NCBI GenBank assembly: GCA_029844215.1
Contig: CM056725.1
Location: 40,454,485-40,518,484 of the forward strand
DNA from: Przewalskia tangutica
Lineage: Eukaryota > Streptophyta > Magnoliopsida > Solanales > Solanaceae
Length of the DNA: 64,000 nt
Direction of reading: 5' to 3'
Shown: positions 10,651 through 22,755 of the stretch, piece by piece
Layout: every line of letters begins with the position of its first letter
Numbering within the stretch: the stretch's first letter is position 1
Made by a program: the position numbers and the translations under genes
Notes under the pieces: model-generated
What the model saw: the letters and a program-made list of their open reading frames with translations, nothing else
Told to the model about the DNA's origin: nothing
Databases searched by the model: none

Positions 10651-12472
10651 CACAGTATTTGCACAACAAGGCTATCACACATAACATGGTCAAGTTTCAT
10701 AACAATAAGCATAAGCAAGTTACACACAACTCAAGGTACTTTCATTTTATGTCAAAGTCCGGGTTTTAACCCTAAAGTACTACATACGTTAAGTCCTTTT
10801 AAAAGAGATACATTCCTTTATAAAAGTCACCCGATACGTAGTATAAAACTAGAGTGATTCACATTATTAAGTAAACGAACACTTTCTTTTTAAACTCAAG
10901 TACCAACATTCTTTTCCTAAAGTTCGGTTTGCCTAATTACAAATGCTCAAGTTCCTCATTTTAGAAAAGGTTTCGTAGTCCATAGTTTTAATCCTTTAAA
11001 GCATAATTCTCCTTTAAACGTTTTGAGAAACATATGTCTTATATGTGAGTAGGTTATTCTTGTTTATAATCAATCTTATTAAGCGACATGATCTAGGAAA
11101 TGTAATATCATTTTGTCTCATCTTAGCTTATGCAGATGGAGGTTTCTACGGTTTTAATAATACTTCATTAGTCAATACATTTTCCTTTATTAACGCCGCA
11201 GTGGTTTGTCGATACACATTACGATTTCAAATCAAGAAAAGCGTTCTTAAGCCGTTATACCTAACTTCCCATAAAGCTAGTATAACTCTTAAGCTTTCAA
11301 AACCCAAGTACTACTCATTCTTTCAAAACGATTCATAAATCTTTGAAATACTTCAAGTTCTTTATTAACACATATCAAGCCAGTTATTATTCAAATCAGT
11401 TACCTTTTAAAAACCACAAGGTATTTGCTTATTCACATAAAGCTATTATAACCGACTTCCCATAAAGCCGTTATAACACTTTATGTTTTAAACCAATCAA
11501 ATACATTTAGCACATGTACGTCTACCGTACTACATAGTTCACACATATCATGCTAGAAGAGATAGGAAGAGGTTCACATACCTCGCGACGATTATCGACT
11601 AATAGCAAAACGCTCCAAGTACCTCAAACCGTCGGCTACTCCTTAAGTCAAGTAGATCACGCCATACGTAGTACTTCAACCTATAGAGGCCACAAGGCGC
11701 CTATTAACATTCTAGATCTCAACGCAGAATATTCTATAGAAAATTCGGCAGCACCTCCACACGCGGCGTTAATCTCTCCTCTATCAGTGGCCACCAAGCC
11801 AACCAGGGGTTTGCACGCCTAACCGGACGTGTACAATTCTACCCACAGAATGCTACAAGTCTCATGTCTGATCCCATGTAATTCTGATTCGATTCTCTTT
11901 ATTTAAATTCAAGCTTAAGTCGCAAGACATTGCCGTAAGTATTATTCGGGCTTAAGTCAAAAGACATTGCGCACAACTATGTTCAATTCTATATATAGTA
12001 TACTTCAACTATATATTCCAACAACATGTAATTTCCAATTACAATAGAAGGTCAAGATATTTACCTCGATAAGCCCAAAATTATCCAAGTTATAAGTCGC
12101 TCCTGAACAAGGTTTAGCTCCTACTCGTGCGCTCCAAAACGCGCTCCAAGAAACCCTTGAAGTGTCTACACAACTTCTACTTAATACTTCAACAACGGGT
12201 GAAGATTTTCCTTAGGGTTTCGTTTAGTGGCTAAAGGAAAGTATAATCGTATTTTCCGGTTCTACGTATAGAGTACCTTGGAAGTACTACAAGGTATTTG
12301 GCTAAAGTAGTTTGGGCATTACAACCATACTTGTAGAATACATTTCTACCAAGGGGGGTAGTATTTCGACTAGCACAACTAGGCTAGGGGGGGGGTTACT
12401 CTCGGCTAGGGCACCACAAAAAGGGGGGAGAGGGACCCTTCTCGGCCAAAGGCCACAAGGAGGAGGGATTTC

Positions 12473-12893
12473 AAGACTTAGACAAAGTGAGGAGTGAATG
12501 AATAAGTCTTCACAAGGGAGGGGTATTTATAGCCAAACCAAAGGCCAACCAATGGCCAAGATCAAGCCATGTGCAAGGCAAGTGTAAGGCAAGATCAAGC
12601 CAAGTGCACCTAGTCCCTACTCCTAAAACCTCACAAATATCTACCAAAAATATCTTCCCACTGACACCCTAAACGTCGAGGCCAAACCGCCACTTGCTTC
12701 CAATGCGAGGGTGACACGTATCACCCTCCGTTGGTCCAAAATGTTCCGCTCGGAATAATCCGCAAAAATACAAAACGACATAGCCGAATTTTCCCTGCAA
12801 GTTATGTAAAACGTTTAGTCGAAAACGACTCTAAGGGTGTTGTGCACAAATGTCAATTCGGCAAGCCACTAGGCGGGGTGACACGTGTCACCC
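12473..12893 (-). promoter_or_regulatory. F 3' LTR U3: two palindromes, TATA box, start-site stem
   Basis: Read on the minus strand: a perfect palindrome GGGTGACACGTGTCACCC at 12876-12893, a second imperfect copy at 12707-12728, TATAAATA at 12524-12531, then the AAGACTT/AAGTCTT pair at 12504-12510 and 12473-12479. Confidence 0.75.
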
Positions 12894-13214
12894 TCCTAAT
12901 GGCCCAAAATAAAACATCTTCCAAAATATCCACAATGGCCAAAATCTCAAAACAAAGTGGGCCTACAAAACAGTAAATTTCTCCCGTGGGCCCCACGTGA
13001 CCATTTCCGAAAATAAAATTCCATAATTCTAATATAATCTAAGAAGCCCAAATTCCAAATCTGGGAACCCAATTCCCATCAACGAACATTTTTCTTTACA
13101 AAAACCGGAAACTTTTTCCGTGGAAAAATCACCTCTTTCTTCCTTTCCAATTTTTCTGTCGTGCTCTCGTACGTACGTCCTCGCATACATACCCTGAGAA
13201 TACGGGGTATAACA

Positions 13215-13245
13215 TTCTCCCTCTTAGAAACATTCGTCGAATGTT
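13215..13245 (-). other. PPT and PPT-proximal inverted repeat of F
   Basis: The PPT (minus-strand aagagggagaa) abuts the LTR. AACATTCG and CGAATGTT arms overlap at 13229-13245 because about two loop bases are missing compared with C and D. Confidence 0.8.
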
Positions 13246-13969
13246 CCTTCACAAGACGGATATCGATGAAGTTCCTCTAACAAGTTGTCAACGCCACAGC
13301 TTGGCCACGAAATAACACACGTTCTCTTCCTTCCTTACTCTCCGTGCCCTTCTCGAACACTTGAACTCTCCAAGACGCACCAAACTTCAGTCATTACTTC
13401 GCTCCCAAAAATCTCTGGAGTCACTACCTCCAAACTTGGTCATCTTACTAACCTCAAACTTCCTTAAGGCCATTCCCGGCCTTTACGAACCGCTTCTGGT
13501 CGAACGCGTCCACGAACTCATACGATGGTTACCAAAACTTGGGCCTAGCACCCTCGTGACCTGTCACTGGCGGGACCACCGAGCTGACCCACTTGTCGGG
13601 CCACGGGTTGACCGTATCACGTCCTCAACCCGACCAGCAATCGCGTCGACCCTCGTTCACGACACGGGCGATCACGCTAAATCACATCATGAAAGCTACC
13701 ACTTCCATCTCACACTACCCATGGACTTATCACACAAATAAAACCCACGTATACTACGCGCACTCGATAAAGGTCAAACATAAAACGAATCTTTTACTCA
13801 AGACGACCTTACATCTAAGGTCTCACTGTAATATTCTAAGGTTCATCATTCCTCACCCTGAGCTTACCCTTTTTCCCCAACGTGTTCCTAAATCACATTT
13901 TAGCACAAAGCTATCCGAACATAACACCTAACACATTAACATAACATCAAAACATACAAGCCTCTGAGG
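13246..13969 (-). other. Non-coding 3' internal region of F, integrase deleted
   Basis: No domain is recognisable. The part at 13246-13490 matches the end of E's internal region (about 19220-19590), and 13500-13969 matches E's post-gag spacer. The roughly 0.7-kb integrase remnant that lies between them in E is missing. C has the same junction near 42390-42420. Confidence 0.7.
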
Positions 13970-15240
13970 TTAAGGATATACACGGCTACCGCTCACTCTA
14001 ATCGTAAGTCCACTGCGAGGCATAATCGTAGAAGGCGATGAACACGCCATCGATCCGGTAGGCTGCGCCAGCTGCGGTACCTCTCCTATAAGCACGATCT
14101 CGTCACATGGCCCTGACGGCCGCAGGTGAAGCAAGCACCAGTAAGGCGACATTCCCCGGGATGATGTTTGCCACATCGTGCACACTGAGGGGGACGTGAA
14201 TCCTGTTGGCTAGAACCCATGTATATCTGTGAACCAGAAGCCATGGAGCTCGACCGGCTCCGAATACCACGAACGCCCCGGCGGCGCGGGGACCACTGCA
14301 TCTTGGTGGAGGTACATAACTAGACTGCTGCTGAGGCGGTTCGCCTCGAAAGTTACCAAAGGACCCTGCTGTTCTGGCCCTCTTCTGCTGATCTCGGTCA
14401 TTCCGTCGACCTCTCCGTGCCTCACAACCTAGTGCATGAGCTTGTATGCGGGCAATGTCCATGCCCGGCTGAAGAGCTACACCCGCATAAGCCTCGCCAA
14501 GTAATCGTCGGCCCGGTGGCGTGGCGGTGTACTCGTCCTCCATATCGGCTACCACGGCGGGAACATACCGAGCTAATGAGTCGAACTCCACATTGTACTC
14601 TAACCGTCGCCCGCCCCGCCTCAACGTCAAAAATCACGGCCCGATCCTCCTCATCTGTGGGGGCAAGAAATGTGCAAGAAAAGCCTCGAGAACTCGTCCC
14701 ATACGGTGGAAGTGCATGCTCTTCCCGGGGACAGCTCACGAATCAAACCAATCAGCTGCAGATCACGCGGTGATGCGAACCCAATACCACCGACTGCGCC
14801 TCGAGGCTCGATCACTTCACGATCCAGTGGCTGTCGGATAAACTCACGAGGGTCGCCTCGGCTCGATCCATAGAACATCGGCGGGCTACAACTCGTAAAG
14901 TCACGTAGCCTCAACCGTGCGCTCGGGGTGAACTACGGGTGCTCTGAAATTTGCCAGGCTACTGCATCCGGCCTATCCTCATATCGGCCACGACCACGAC
15001 CAGAATCGGGCCATCTCCTTGTAACCCATTTCCTCGCCTGCATCGTGGGATCGAGGCTCGGTATTGTGGTCTCAGCAGCCACTGCGGCGGCTCTAAACTT
15101 CTTTTGGCCGGGCGTCACAAAACCCGCCGTCAAGCACAACCTCGTGTCTTGTCCGGCTGCGCCATCGTACTCCTCAGATCTCACTAGCGGCACCCTCGGC
15201 TGCCTTGCCCTTCTCAGGCACTGGTCGCGCGCGGAGGCAT
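13970..15240 (-). pseudogene. gag: gag of F, frameshifted
   Basis: The start codon is at 15240-15238 within atgcctccgcg. Frames on the minus strand give the N-terminal gag (DFTSCSPPMFYGSSRGDPREFI near 14830-14914), the capsid region (YNVEFDSLARYVP, then GVALQPGMDIARIQAHA, about 14430-14600), and linked zinc knuckles CARCGKHHPGEC and CFTCGRQGHVTRSC (about 14089-14184). It ends with the ...SPST..MRSG tail near 13970. Several frameshifts separate these pieces. The gag is longer than in E and G. It is the only recognisable gene of F, so F depends on other elements for all enzymes. Confidence 0.87.
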
Positions 15241-15426
15241 AATCGGTAAAATGAAACACATCGAGAGGGTCCAACTTACAACTCGGCTCTAAGGCACGAT
15301 CTTAGAAGGAGAAGAATAGAAACTAATCCTACATGTCTTATAGCCTCACGATTATAGATGTGGTGCACAACACACCGATAATCAAGACTACTGAGACACG
15401 GTGCGTAGACACTTTCGAGGACTAAT

Positions 15427-15438
15427 CGCTCGATACCA
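15427..15438 (-). other. Primer binding site of F (tRNA-Met type, altered)
   Basis: The minus strand reads TGGTATCGAGCG just inside the 5' LTR; the CAG of the tRNA match is reduced to CG. Confidence 0.8.
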
Positions 15439-16082
15439 CTTTGTAACGCCCCGAACGGGCAGTTCGGGTGCCTTACCGGCGCACCCTAGTGATACAACAT
15501 CGAGAAAACCACGGAAAATAAAACACGAGTCATGAAACAAGAGATATAATAATAAGCAGGCCAACCAAAACGGTTGCCTTGGTATATACATAAAGCACGA
15601 GCAGTTTAATCCTTTACAACCACACTTGCGGCAGTACTCTGAGACCTTAAGATTTACAACGGCGTGGCGGGACAGGCCCGCCATACCACAGATGTACAAG
15701 AACCTACAACTCGTGGAAACACATACCAAAGATAAGCCTCGGAGAAACGGAGCTTCCCACTACGCTGGCGTGATCCTATGAGCGAGGATCCACGGCCGAT
15801 GTACCTCTACTGCGGCATGAACGCAGCCCCGCGAGGTCGATGCAGTACCAAGTATGTGAATCAGTAAAAATCGTAAATGAAATCATAATAGTCTAGATAA
15901 AGCGGGAGACATGTATGATACCAAACTACGATTCACAACATAATAGCGATCATGTCAAGCGTGGACTCACGCCTCTAGTCATCCTCGTGCAGTGGAACTC
16001 TTTCCTCACCGCGGATCTAGGTATAAATCATGTGATACGTATAACAGGTCTCGGCCCATCTTATGGACCCAATATAGAAATG

Positions 16083-16375
16083 TGTGGAATACATTCCCGG
16101 ATGAATCGGTAGTCAGTGAAATACATTCCCGGATGACCCGGTAATCAAGTGAAATACATTCCCGGATGAACCGGTAGTCGAGTGAAACACATTCCGGATG
16201 AACCGGTAGTCAAGTAAAATACATTCGGATGAGCCGGTAATCAAGTGAGATACATTCGGATGAACCGTGAATCAAGTGAGATACATTCGGATGAACCGTA
16301 ATCAAGTGAGATACATTCCGGATGAACCGTGTCAAGTGAGATACATTCGGATGAACCGTAGTCGAGTGAACACGG
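16083..16375 (-). repeat. 33-bp minisatellite in F 5' LTR (about 9 copies, eroded)
   Basis: Same unit as 10350-10650. Many copies are shortened to 30-32 bp at the CCCGG and CCGG positions (attcccgg, attccgg, attcgg). Confidence 0.9.
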
Positions 16376-18186
16376 TATTTGCACAACAAGGCTATCACAT
16401 AACATGGTCAAGTTTCATAACAATAAGCATAAGCAAGTTACACACAACTCAAGGTACTTTCATTTTATGTCAAAGTCCGGGTTTTAACCCTAAAGTACTA
16501 CATACGTTAAGTTCTTTTAAAAGAGATACATTCCTTTTATAAAAGTCACCCGATACCCGTAGTATAAAACTAGAGTGATTCACATTATTAAGTAAACCAG
16601 AACACTTTCTTTTTAAACTCAAGTACCAACATTCTTTTCCTAAAGTTCCGGTTTGCCTAATTACAAATGCTCAAGTTCCTCATTTTAGAAAAGGTTTCGT
16701 AGTCCATAGTTTTAATCCTTTAAAGCATAATTCTCCTTTAAACGTTTTGAGAAACATATGTCTTATATGTGAGTAGGTTATTCTTGTTTATAATCAATCT
16801 TATTAAGCAGCCATGATCTAGGAAATGTAATATCATTTTGTCTCATCTTAGCTTCTATGCAGATGGAGGTTTCTACTGGTTTTAATAATACTTCATTAGT
16901 CAATACATTTTCCTTTTATTAACGCTGCAGTGGTTTGTCGATACACATTCTGATTTCCAAATCGAAAAGCGTTCTTAAGCGTTATACCTAACTTCCCATA
17001 AAGCTAGTATAACTCTTAAGCTTTCAAAACCAAGTACTACTCATTCTTTCAAAAGCGATTCATAAATCTTTTGAAATACTTCAAGTTCTTTATTAACATA
17101 TCAAGCCGCTTATTATTCAAATCGCTTACCTTTTAAAAACCACAAGGTATTTGCTTATTCACATAAAGCTATTATAACCGACTTCCCATAAAGCCGTTAT
17201 AACTTTTATGTTTTAAACCAATCAAATACATTTAGCACGTATGCGTCTGCGTACTACATAGTTCACATATCATGCTAGAAGAGATAGGAAGAGGTTCACA
17301 TACCTCGCGACGATTATCGACTAATAGCAAAACGCTCCAAGTACCTCAAACCGTCGGCTACTCCTTAAGTCAAGTAGATCACGCCATACGTAGTACTTCA
17401 ACCTATAGAGGCCACAAGGCGCCTATTAACATTCTAGATCTCAACGCAGAATATTCTATAGAAAATTCGGGCGACCTCCCCGCCACGTTAATCTCTCTCT
17501 ATCAAGGCCGGCTACCAAGCCAACCAGGGGGGGGGTTTGCACGTCTAACCGGACGTGTACAATTCTACCCATAGTAATGCTACACAAGTCTACTGTAATA
17601 CAGTCCTATGTAATTACAGTTCAGTTCTCTTTATTTAAATTGTGCTTAAGTCGCAAGACATTGCGTAAGTATTATTCAGCTTAAGTCAAAAGACATTGCC
17701 GCACAACTATGTTCAATTCTATATATAGTATACTTCAACTATATATTCCAACAACATGTAATTTCCACTTACAATAGAAGGTCAAGATATTTACCTCGAT
17801 AAGCCCAAAATTATCCAAGTTATAAGTCGCTCACGAACAAGGTTTAGCTCTACTAAAGTGCGCTCCAAAACGCTCCAAGAAACCCTGAAGTGTCTACACA
17901 ACTTCTACTTAATACTTCAACAACGGTGAAGATTTTCCTTAGGGTTTCGTTTAGTGGCTAAAGGAAAGTATAATCGTATTTTCCGGTTCTACGTATAGAG
18001 GTACCTTGGAGAGTACTACAAGGTATTTGGCTAAAGTATTTTGGGCATTACAACAATACTTGTAGAATACATTTCTACCAAGGGGTAGTATTTCGACTAG
18101 CACAACTAGGCTAGGGGTTACTCTCGGCTGGGGCACCACAAAGGGGAGAGGGACCTTCGGCCAAAGGCCACAAGGAGGAGGATTTC

Positions 18187-18605
18187 AAGACTTAGACAAA
18201 GTGAGGTGAATGAATAAGTCTTCACAGGAGGGTATTTATAGCCAAACCAAAGGCCAACCAATGGCCAAGATCAAGCCATGTGCAAGGCAAGTGTAAGGCC
18301 AAGATCAAGCCAAGTGCACCCTAGTCCCTACTCCTTAAAACCCTCAAATATCTACCAAAAATATCTTCCCACTGACACCCTAAACGTCGAGGCCAAAGCC
18401 CACTTGCTTCAATGTGAGGTGACACATGTCACCCTCCCGTTGGTCCAAAATGTTCGCCGCTCGGAAAAATCCGCAAAAATACAAAACGACATAGCGGAAT
18501 TTTCCCTGCAGTTATGTAAAGCGTTTCGTCGAAAACGACTCTAACAAGGTGTTGTGCACAAATGTCAATTCGGCCAAGCCACAGGCGGGGTGACACGTGT
18601 CACCC
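18187..18605 (-). promoter_or_regulatory. F 5' LTR promoter: two palindromes, TATA box, start-site stem
   Basis: On the minus strand: perfect GGGTGACACGTGTCACCC at 18588-18605, a second copy with cacatg core near 18417-18436, TATAAATA at 18233-18240, and the AAGACTT/AAGTCTT pair at 18216-18222 and 18187-18193. Confidence 0.75.
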
Positions 18606-18928
18606 TCCTAATGGCCCAAAATAAAACATCTTAGAAAATATCCACAATGGCCAAAATCTCAAAACAAAGTGGGCCCTACAAACCAGTAAATTTCTCCGTG
18701 GGCCCACGTGACCATTTCAAAATAAAATTCCATAATTCTAATATAATCAAAGAAGCCCAAATTCCAAATCTGGGAACCCAATTCCCATCAACGAACATTT
18801 TTCTTTACAAAAACCGGAAACTTTTTCCGTGGAAAAAATCACCTCTTTCTTCCTTTCCAATTTTCTGTCGTGCTCTCGTACGTACGTCCTCGCATACATA
18901 CCCTGAGAATACGGGGTATAACATTTCG

Positions 18929-19560
18929 GCAGGATGTGGATAGGGTGAAGCTTATCCAGAAGAGGTTATTGGCAACTCAGAGTCAACAGAAGTCGTGCGG
19001 ATAATCGGCGTCAACGCTTGGAGCTCAGGTTGACGGTGGGTCTTCTTGAAGGTACCACCCCGGAAAGGGTGTGACGAGTTTTAGAGAAACAGAGGAAACT
19101 TAGCCCGAGTTACTTTGGGCCTTTTCAGGTCATGTGAAGAATAGGCCAGGTTGCCTATAATTAGCATTGCCGTCCGATGTAGGAGGCAGTACATCCGATC
19201 TTTCATGTTGCTATGTTCGGAAGAGTATCGGAGATCCATCCAGAGTATTCTCAGTTAATGATGACCAAGTTGGAGATAGTAACCCAGAGATTTTGGAAAC
19301 TGAAGCAGTATCAGAAATGTAGTAAGTTATGGGAAAGAGTTCAAATGTACGAGAAGGATACGACGAGTAAGGGGAGAAGCGAGCATGTGTTGAGAACATA
19401 GAAGTGATCGTTTCTTAAGGGAGTGTCGTTTAGACTTTGGGAGGAAGCTTGTGTGATGTTAGAGGTGAGTCCTCGTAGACTTGGATTAAGTATTTGCGCG
19501 GGTGATTTTCTGTGGCCAGGTGTGGCATGATTGTTTTCGTAAGTATAGCAGTGAAGACTA
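18929..19560 (+). pseudogene. Integrase remnant of E, right part
   Basis: Continues the remnant broken by F. It shows a VDRVKLIQKRLLATQSQQKS-like segment near 18940-19000, then a degraded GPF/GPY region (cgagttactttgggccttttcag near 19100), the gatccatccagagt block, and a non-coding tail. Stops and shifts occur throughout. Homologous segments are in G (33920-34300) and D (61197-61340). Confidence 0.78.
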
Positions 19561-19593
19561 TATTGGCGCATGTTTGTTTTGAGACTGAGAAGG

Positions 19594-19628
19594 AACATTC
19601 GGGACGAATGTTTCTAAGGAGGGGAGAA
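19594..19628 (+). other. PPT-proximal inverted repeat and PPT of E
   Basis: Perfect inverted repeat AACATTCG-GGA-CGAATGTT at 19594-19612; PPT aaggaggggagaa at 19616-19628, abutting the LTR. Confidence 0.87.
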
Positions 19629-19843
19629 TGTTATACCCCGTATTTTCAGAGTATGTACGTGAGGGCGTACGTATAAAAGTTTAAGCCTTAAAGTGAGGCT
19701 AGGACCGAAATTTTGTTCACAACTACCGAAAGGAATCGTTTTTCGACGAAACGTTTTACAAAACTTGCGAAGGGAAAATTCCGGCTATGTCATTTATATT
19801 TTTTGCGGATTTTTCCGAGAGACGAAATATTTTGGACCAACGA

Positions 19844-20076
19844 GAGGGCGACACTTGTCACCCTCAAGTTGGTGGAGTGAAGGACGGCAAGTTGGACGAT
19901 TTGGAAGTCAAGAGTTGGTAGGATATTTGTGATATTTTTGTGTGGTAGTTGGATAAGGTACACATGGATGAATCCTCACCCTACACTTGCCTACTACTTG
20001 GCATGATCTTGGCCATTGATTTCCTATAAATACCCCCTTTGTGAAGACTTATTCATCCACAAAATCCCTAAGTCAT
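19844..20076 (+). promoter_or_regulatory. E 3' LTR U3: palindrome, TATA box, start-site stem
   Basis: Near-palindrome at 19844-19865 and TATAAATA at 20025-20032. AAGACTT at 20044 faces aagtcat at 20070, one base off the pairing seen in the 5' LTR. The C run after the TATA box is far shorter than in the 5' LTR. Confidence 0.72.
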
Positions 20077-21889
20077 GAACTCCCTTCCCACTCTCTTGAG
20101 AGCTCTGGCAGAGCACCTCCCCTTTGAAGGCCCTTGGCGGGTACACCCCTCCTAGTGGCCTTGGCCGAGGGTCCCCACCCCTACCTTGAGTTGTTTTCAA
20201 AATACACCTCTTGGTAGAAATACTCTTCAAGTATTATTCTTATTCCAAAATACCTTGGCCCATATACCTTGTAGTATTCCAAGGTTACACTTATACTAAA
20301 AGCCGTAAATACTATTATACTTCCCTTGATCATAAAAACGAAACCCTAAGGAAAATGTTCATAGTTGGTTGGAGTATTAAGAAGAAGTTGCGTAGAACTT
20401 CTAAGGGTTGTTTGGAGCGGGTTGGAGCACCCGGAGTAGGAGCTAAACGTTGCTCAGGATCGACATTAAACTTGGATAATTTTGGGCTTACCGAGGTAAA
20501 TAATCCTATCCTTCTATTGTAATTGGAAATTACATCGTAGTTGTATAGAATTGAATATAAGATTCATAGAAGAGAATTGAACTGTAATAGAAGGATATTA
20601 CAGAATAGACTTGAACTGGAATCACATCAGAAGAATATTCTACAAGAGTAGTCTAGGCATTGATAGACTTGTATAACCCTTATAGGTTGATTGATCTGCG
20701 AGTAGCATGTACTACTTGAAAGGTGGACGAGGCTAGTCGGGTTATAGCCGTGGAGCGTTTTGCTAATAGTCGATAATCGTCGCGAGGTATGTGATTCTTC
20801 CTATACTCTTGAGCATGATATTTTAAAATATATATATAGTACGGTAGACGTACGTGTGTTAACTGAATAATAATTACGGCAATGTCTTTTGACTTAAGCC
20901 TGAATAATAAGAATCTTGAAGTATTTCAAGAGGATTAAGAAACCTTTTTGAAAGAAGAGTAGTACTTGGTTTTAAAACTTAAAAGTTATACTAGCTTTAT
21001 GGGAAGTTAGGTATAACGACTTAAGGAAGGTAAAAAGAATGGTTTATTGATTTAAGAAGTTAAGAGACTTGATCTTAAAAGATAAGAGACTTGACTTAAT
21101 TGAATTAATCTGAATTTTGTTAAAAAGTGTGAAACCTCATTCGTGAGTAATGAGTACTTGGTTTTTTTAAAAGGAATAATGTTTTACTGATTTCGGAAAT
21201 CAGAAGAAGTATCGAACAAACCACTGCAGCGTTAATAAGGGAAATGTATTGACTAATTAAGTATTATTAAAACCAGTAGAAACCTCCATCTGCATAGAAG
21301 CTAAGATGAGACAAAATGATATTACATTTCCTAGATCATGGCTGCTTAAATAAGATTGATTATTAACAAGAATAACCTACTCACATATAAGGCATATGTA
21401 TCTCAAATTGTTTTAAAGGAGAACTATATCATTAAGTGATTAAAAACTACGAACTACGAAACCTTTCGAAAATGAGAAACTTAAGCATTTGGAATTAGGC
21501 AAACTTGAACGTTTGGAAAATAATGTTGTTACTTGATTTACAAAGGGAAGTGTTTTGGTTTACTTAAAAGGATAGTCACTCTATTTTTATACTGCGGGTA
21601 TTGTGTGACTTTTTGAAAGAAACGGATCTTTTAAAAAGAGTTAATGTATGAAGTACTTTGGGGATAAAAACCCGAAATTGTTAACATAAAGTAGAAAGTA
21701 CCTTGTGTGAATAACTTGATTGTGTTGGTTTGTGATAGCCTTGTAATACTTTCTTGTTGATTTGATAAGTAAACATGTTAGGATGCTACGTGTGTTAGTA
21801 TCTGGTGATGTTTGTGTAAAGGGGTTCCCCATTGTTGTGCTTATGTTGTTTAACGATAAGTTGTTATGTTATTATATCACATACCCCTT

Positions 21890-22200
21890 TGACTTGTTAT
21901 ACCGAGGGCTTGCCACCCTTGATGCGGGTCTATACGGCCTATGCGGTCTGCGTGACTATGCGGAGATGCGGGAGTTCGTGGTTGATCATTCGGTGTTTTA
22001 TCCCGACGGGGATGCCCTATGCGGCCTGCAAGTGACTATGCGGTCTATTGAGACTATGCGGTGCGGGAGTCCAGGAGAGTGCAGGGGTTAGCTACCGATG
22101 CGAGAATACCTCACGCGGGTGCATGTGTGACTATGCGGGCTGCGGGAAGTCGAGATTAGGCACGCATAATGATACTATGGGCAATTGGCCTTGCTTCGAT
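21890..22200 (+). repeat. GC-rich degenerate repeat slot in E 3' LTR
   Basis: Imperfect repeats around ctatgcggtctg, tgactatgcgg and gcgggagt. It matches A1 at 2680-2960. Confidence 0.7.
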
Positions 22201-22755
22201 CATTGCGGCCTAGAAAAGACTATTCTGTTTATCTACCTTGCTCTTGTTCATGTTGTGGCACTATGTGCGATTGAACCGTTGTGTTTGCAAATGGTTTTAA
22301 ATACTTTGATTTTACTTGATTTCTGATTTCACATACTTGGTACTGTTATCGACCTCCTTCGGCTGCGTTCATGCCGCGGTAGAGGTACACCGATCGTTGA
22401 TCCTCGCCTTGGTCACAATTCAACGTTTGGGAAGCTCCGTTTCTTGAGACTTATCGATGGTATAGTCCCTGTCGTTGTAGGTACTTACATTCGTGGTATG
22501 GCGGGCCTGTCCGCCATTGTTGTCATATCATTCTTAAGTGCAATAACGCTGTTGTGGCGAGTTGTAAAAAGGGATATGCTCGTTTTGTTGTTATATATAT
22601 TTATGCCGAAAGGCAAGTTTTCTCAGATGAATTGTTTCATATTTCATATTATGTCATGTCTTGTTTTATATTCCGCTGATTACTCTGATGTATGTCTACT
22701 TGGGTGCCCGGGTAAGGCACCAGTCACGGGCCCGGGTTCGGGTCGTGACATTGAA

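Larger units (their letters stand above)
9698..13214 (-). repeat. 3' LTR of F (3517 bp)
   Basis: On the minus strand it runs from TGTTATACCCCG (at 13214) to CGTTACA (at 9698). It is nearly identical to 15442-18923. Differences are mainly small indels, the minisatellite copies and G-run lengths, such as 12384-12393 against the shorter run near 18115. Confidence 0.93.
9698..18923 (-). mobile_element. Non-autonomous gag-type LTR retrotransposon F (9226 bp)
   Basis: Complete minus-strand element with perfect TSD tttcg (9693-9697 and 18924-18928). The 3' LTR is 9698-13214 and the 5' LTR 15442-18923. Between them are a PPT, a spacer, one gag and a PBS, 2227 bp in all. No protease, RT, RNase H or integrase domain remains. 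About 7 kb of the 9.2 kb is LTR. Confidence 0.94.
15442..18923 (-). repeat. 5' LTR of F (3482 bp)
   Basis: Paired with 9698-13214, with the same TG...CA termini. The first 60 bases at 15442 show garbled CCCGGG blocks compared with 9698-9760, although the rest is nearly identical. Confidence 0.93.
4612..22750 (+). mobile_element. Non-autonomous gag-type LTR retrotransposon E, carrying nested F
   Basis: Complete element with perfect TSD ttgaa (4607-4611 and 22751-22755). The parts are 5' LTR 4612-7495, PBS 7500, gag 7699-8725, a spacer, an integrase remnant split by F (9301-9692 and 18929-19560), PPT 19616-19628 and 3' LTR 19629-22750. Without F and its extra TSD the internal region is only about 2.9 kb. 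It has no protease, RT or RNase H. Movement would need enzymes from another element. Confidence 0.93.
19629..22750 (+). repeat. 3' LTR of E (3122 bp)
   Basis: Begins TGTTATACCCCG after the PPT, ends GGGTCGTGACA, and is followed by the TSD ttgaa. It keeps the full GC-rich slot that the 5' LTR has lost. Confidence 0.94.

Noticed and set aside
10274..10693. 139-residue open frame with an 11-residue repeat on the minus strand
   Set aside because: Produced by the 33-bp minisatellite, whose period is a multiple of three. It is not conserved in the sister LTR, where indels break it.
11550..11822. 90-100-residue plus-strand frame repeated at 17272-17574
   Set aside because: Antisense to F's LTR leader; conserved only because both are LTR copies.
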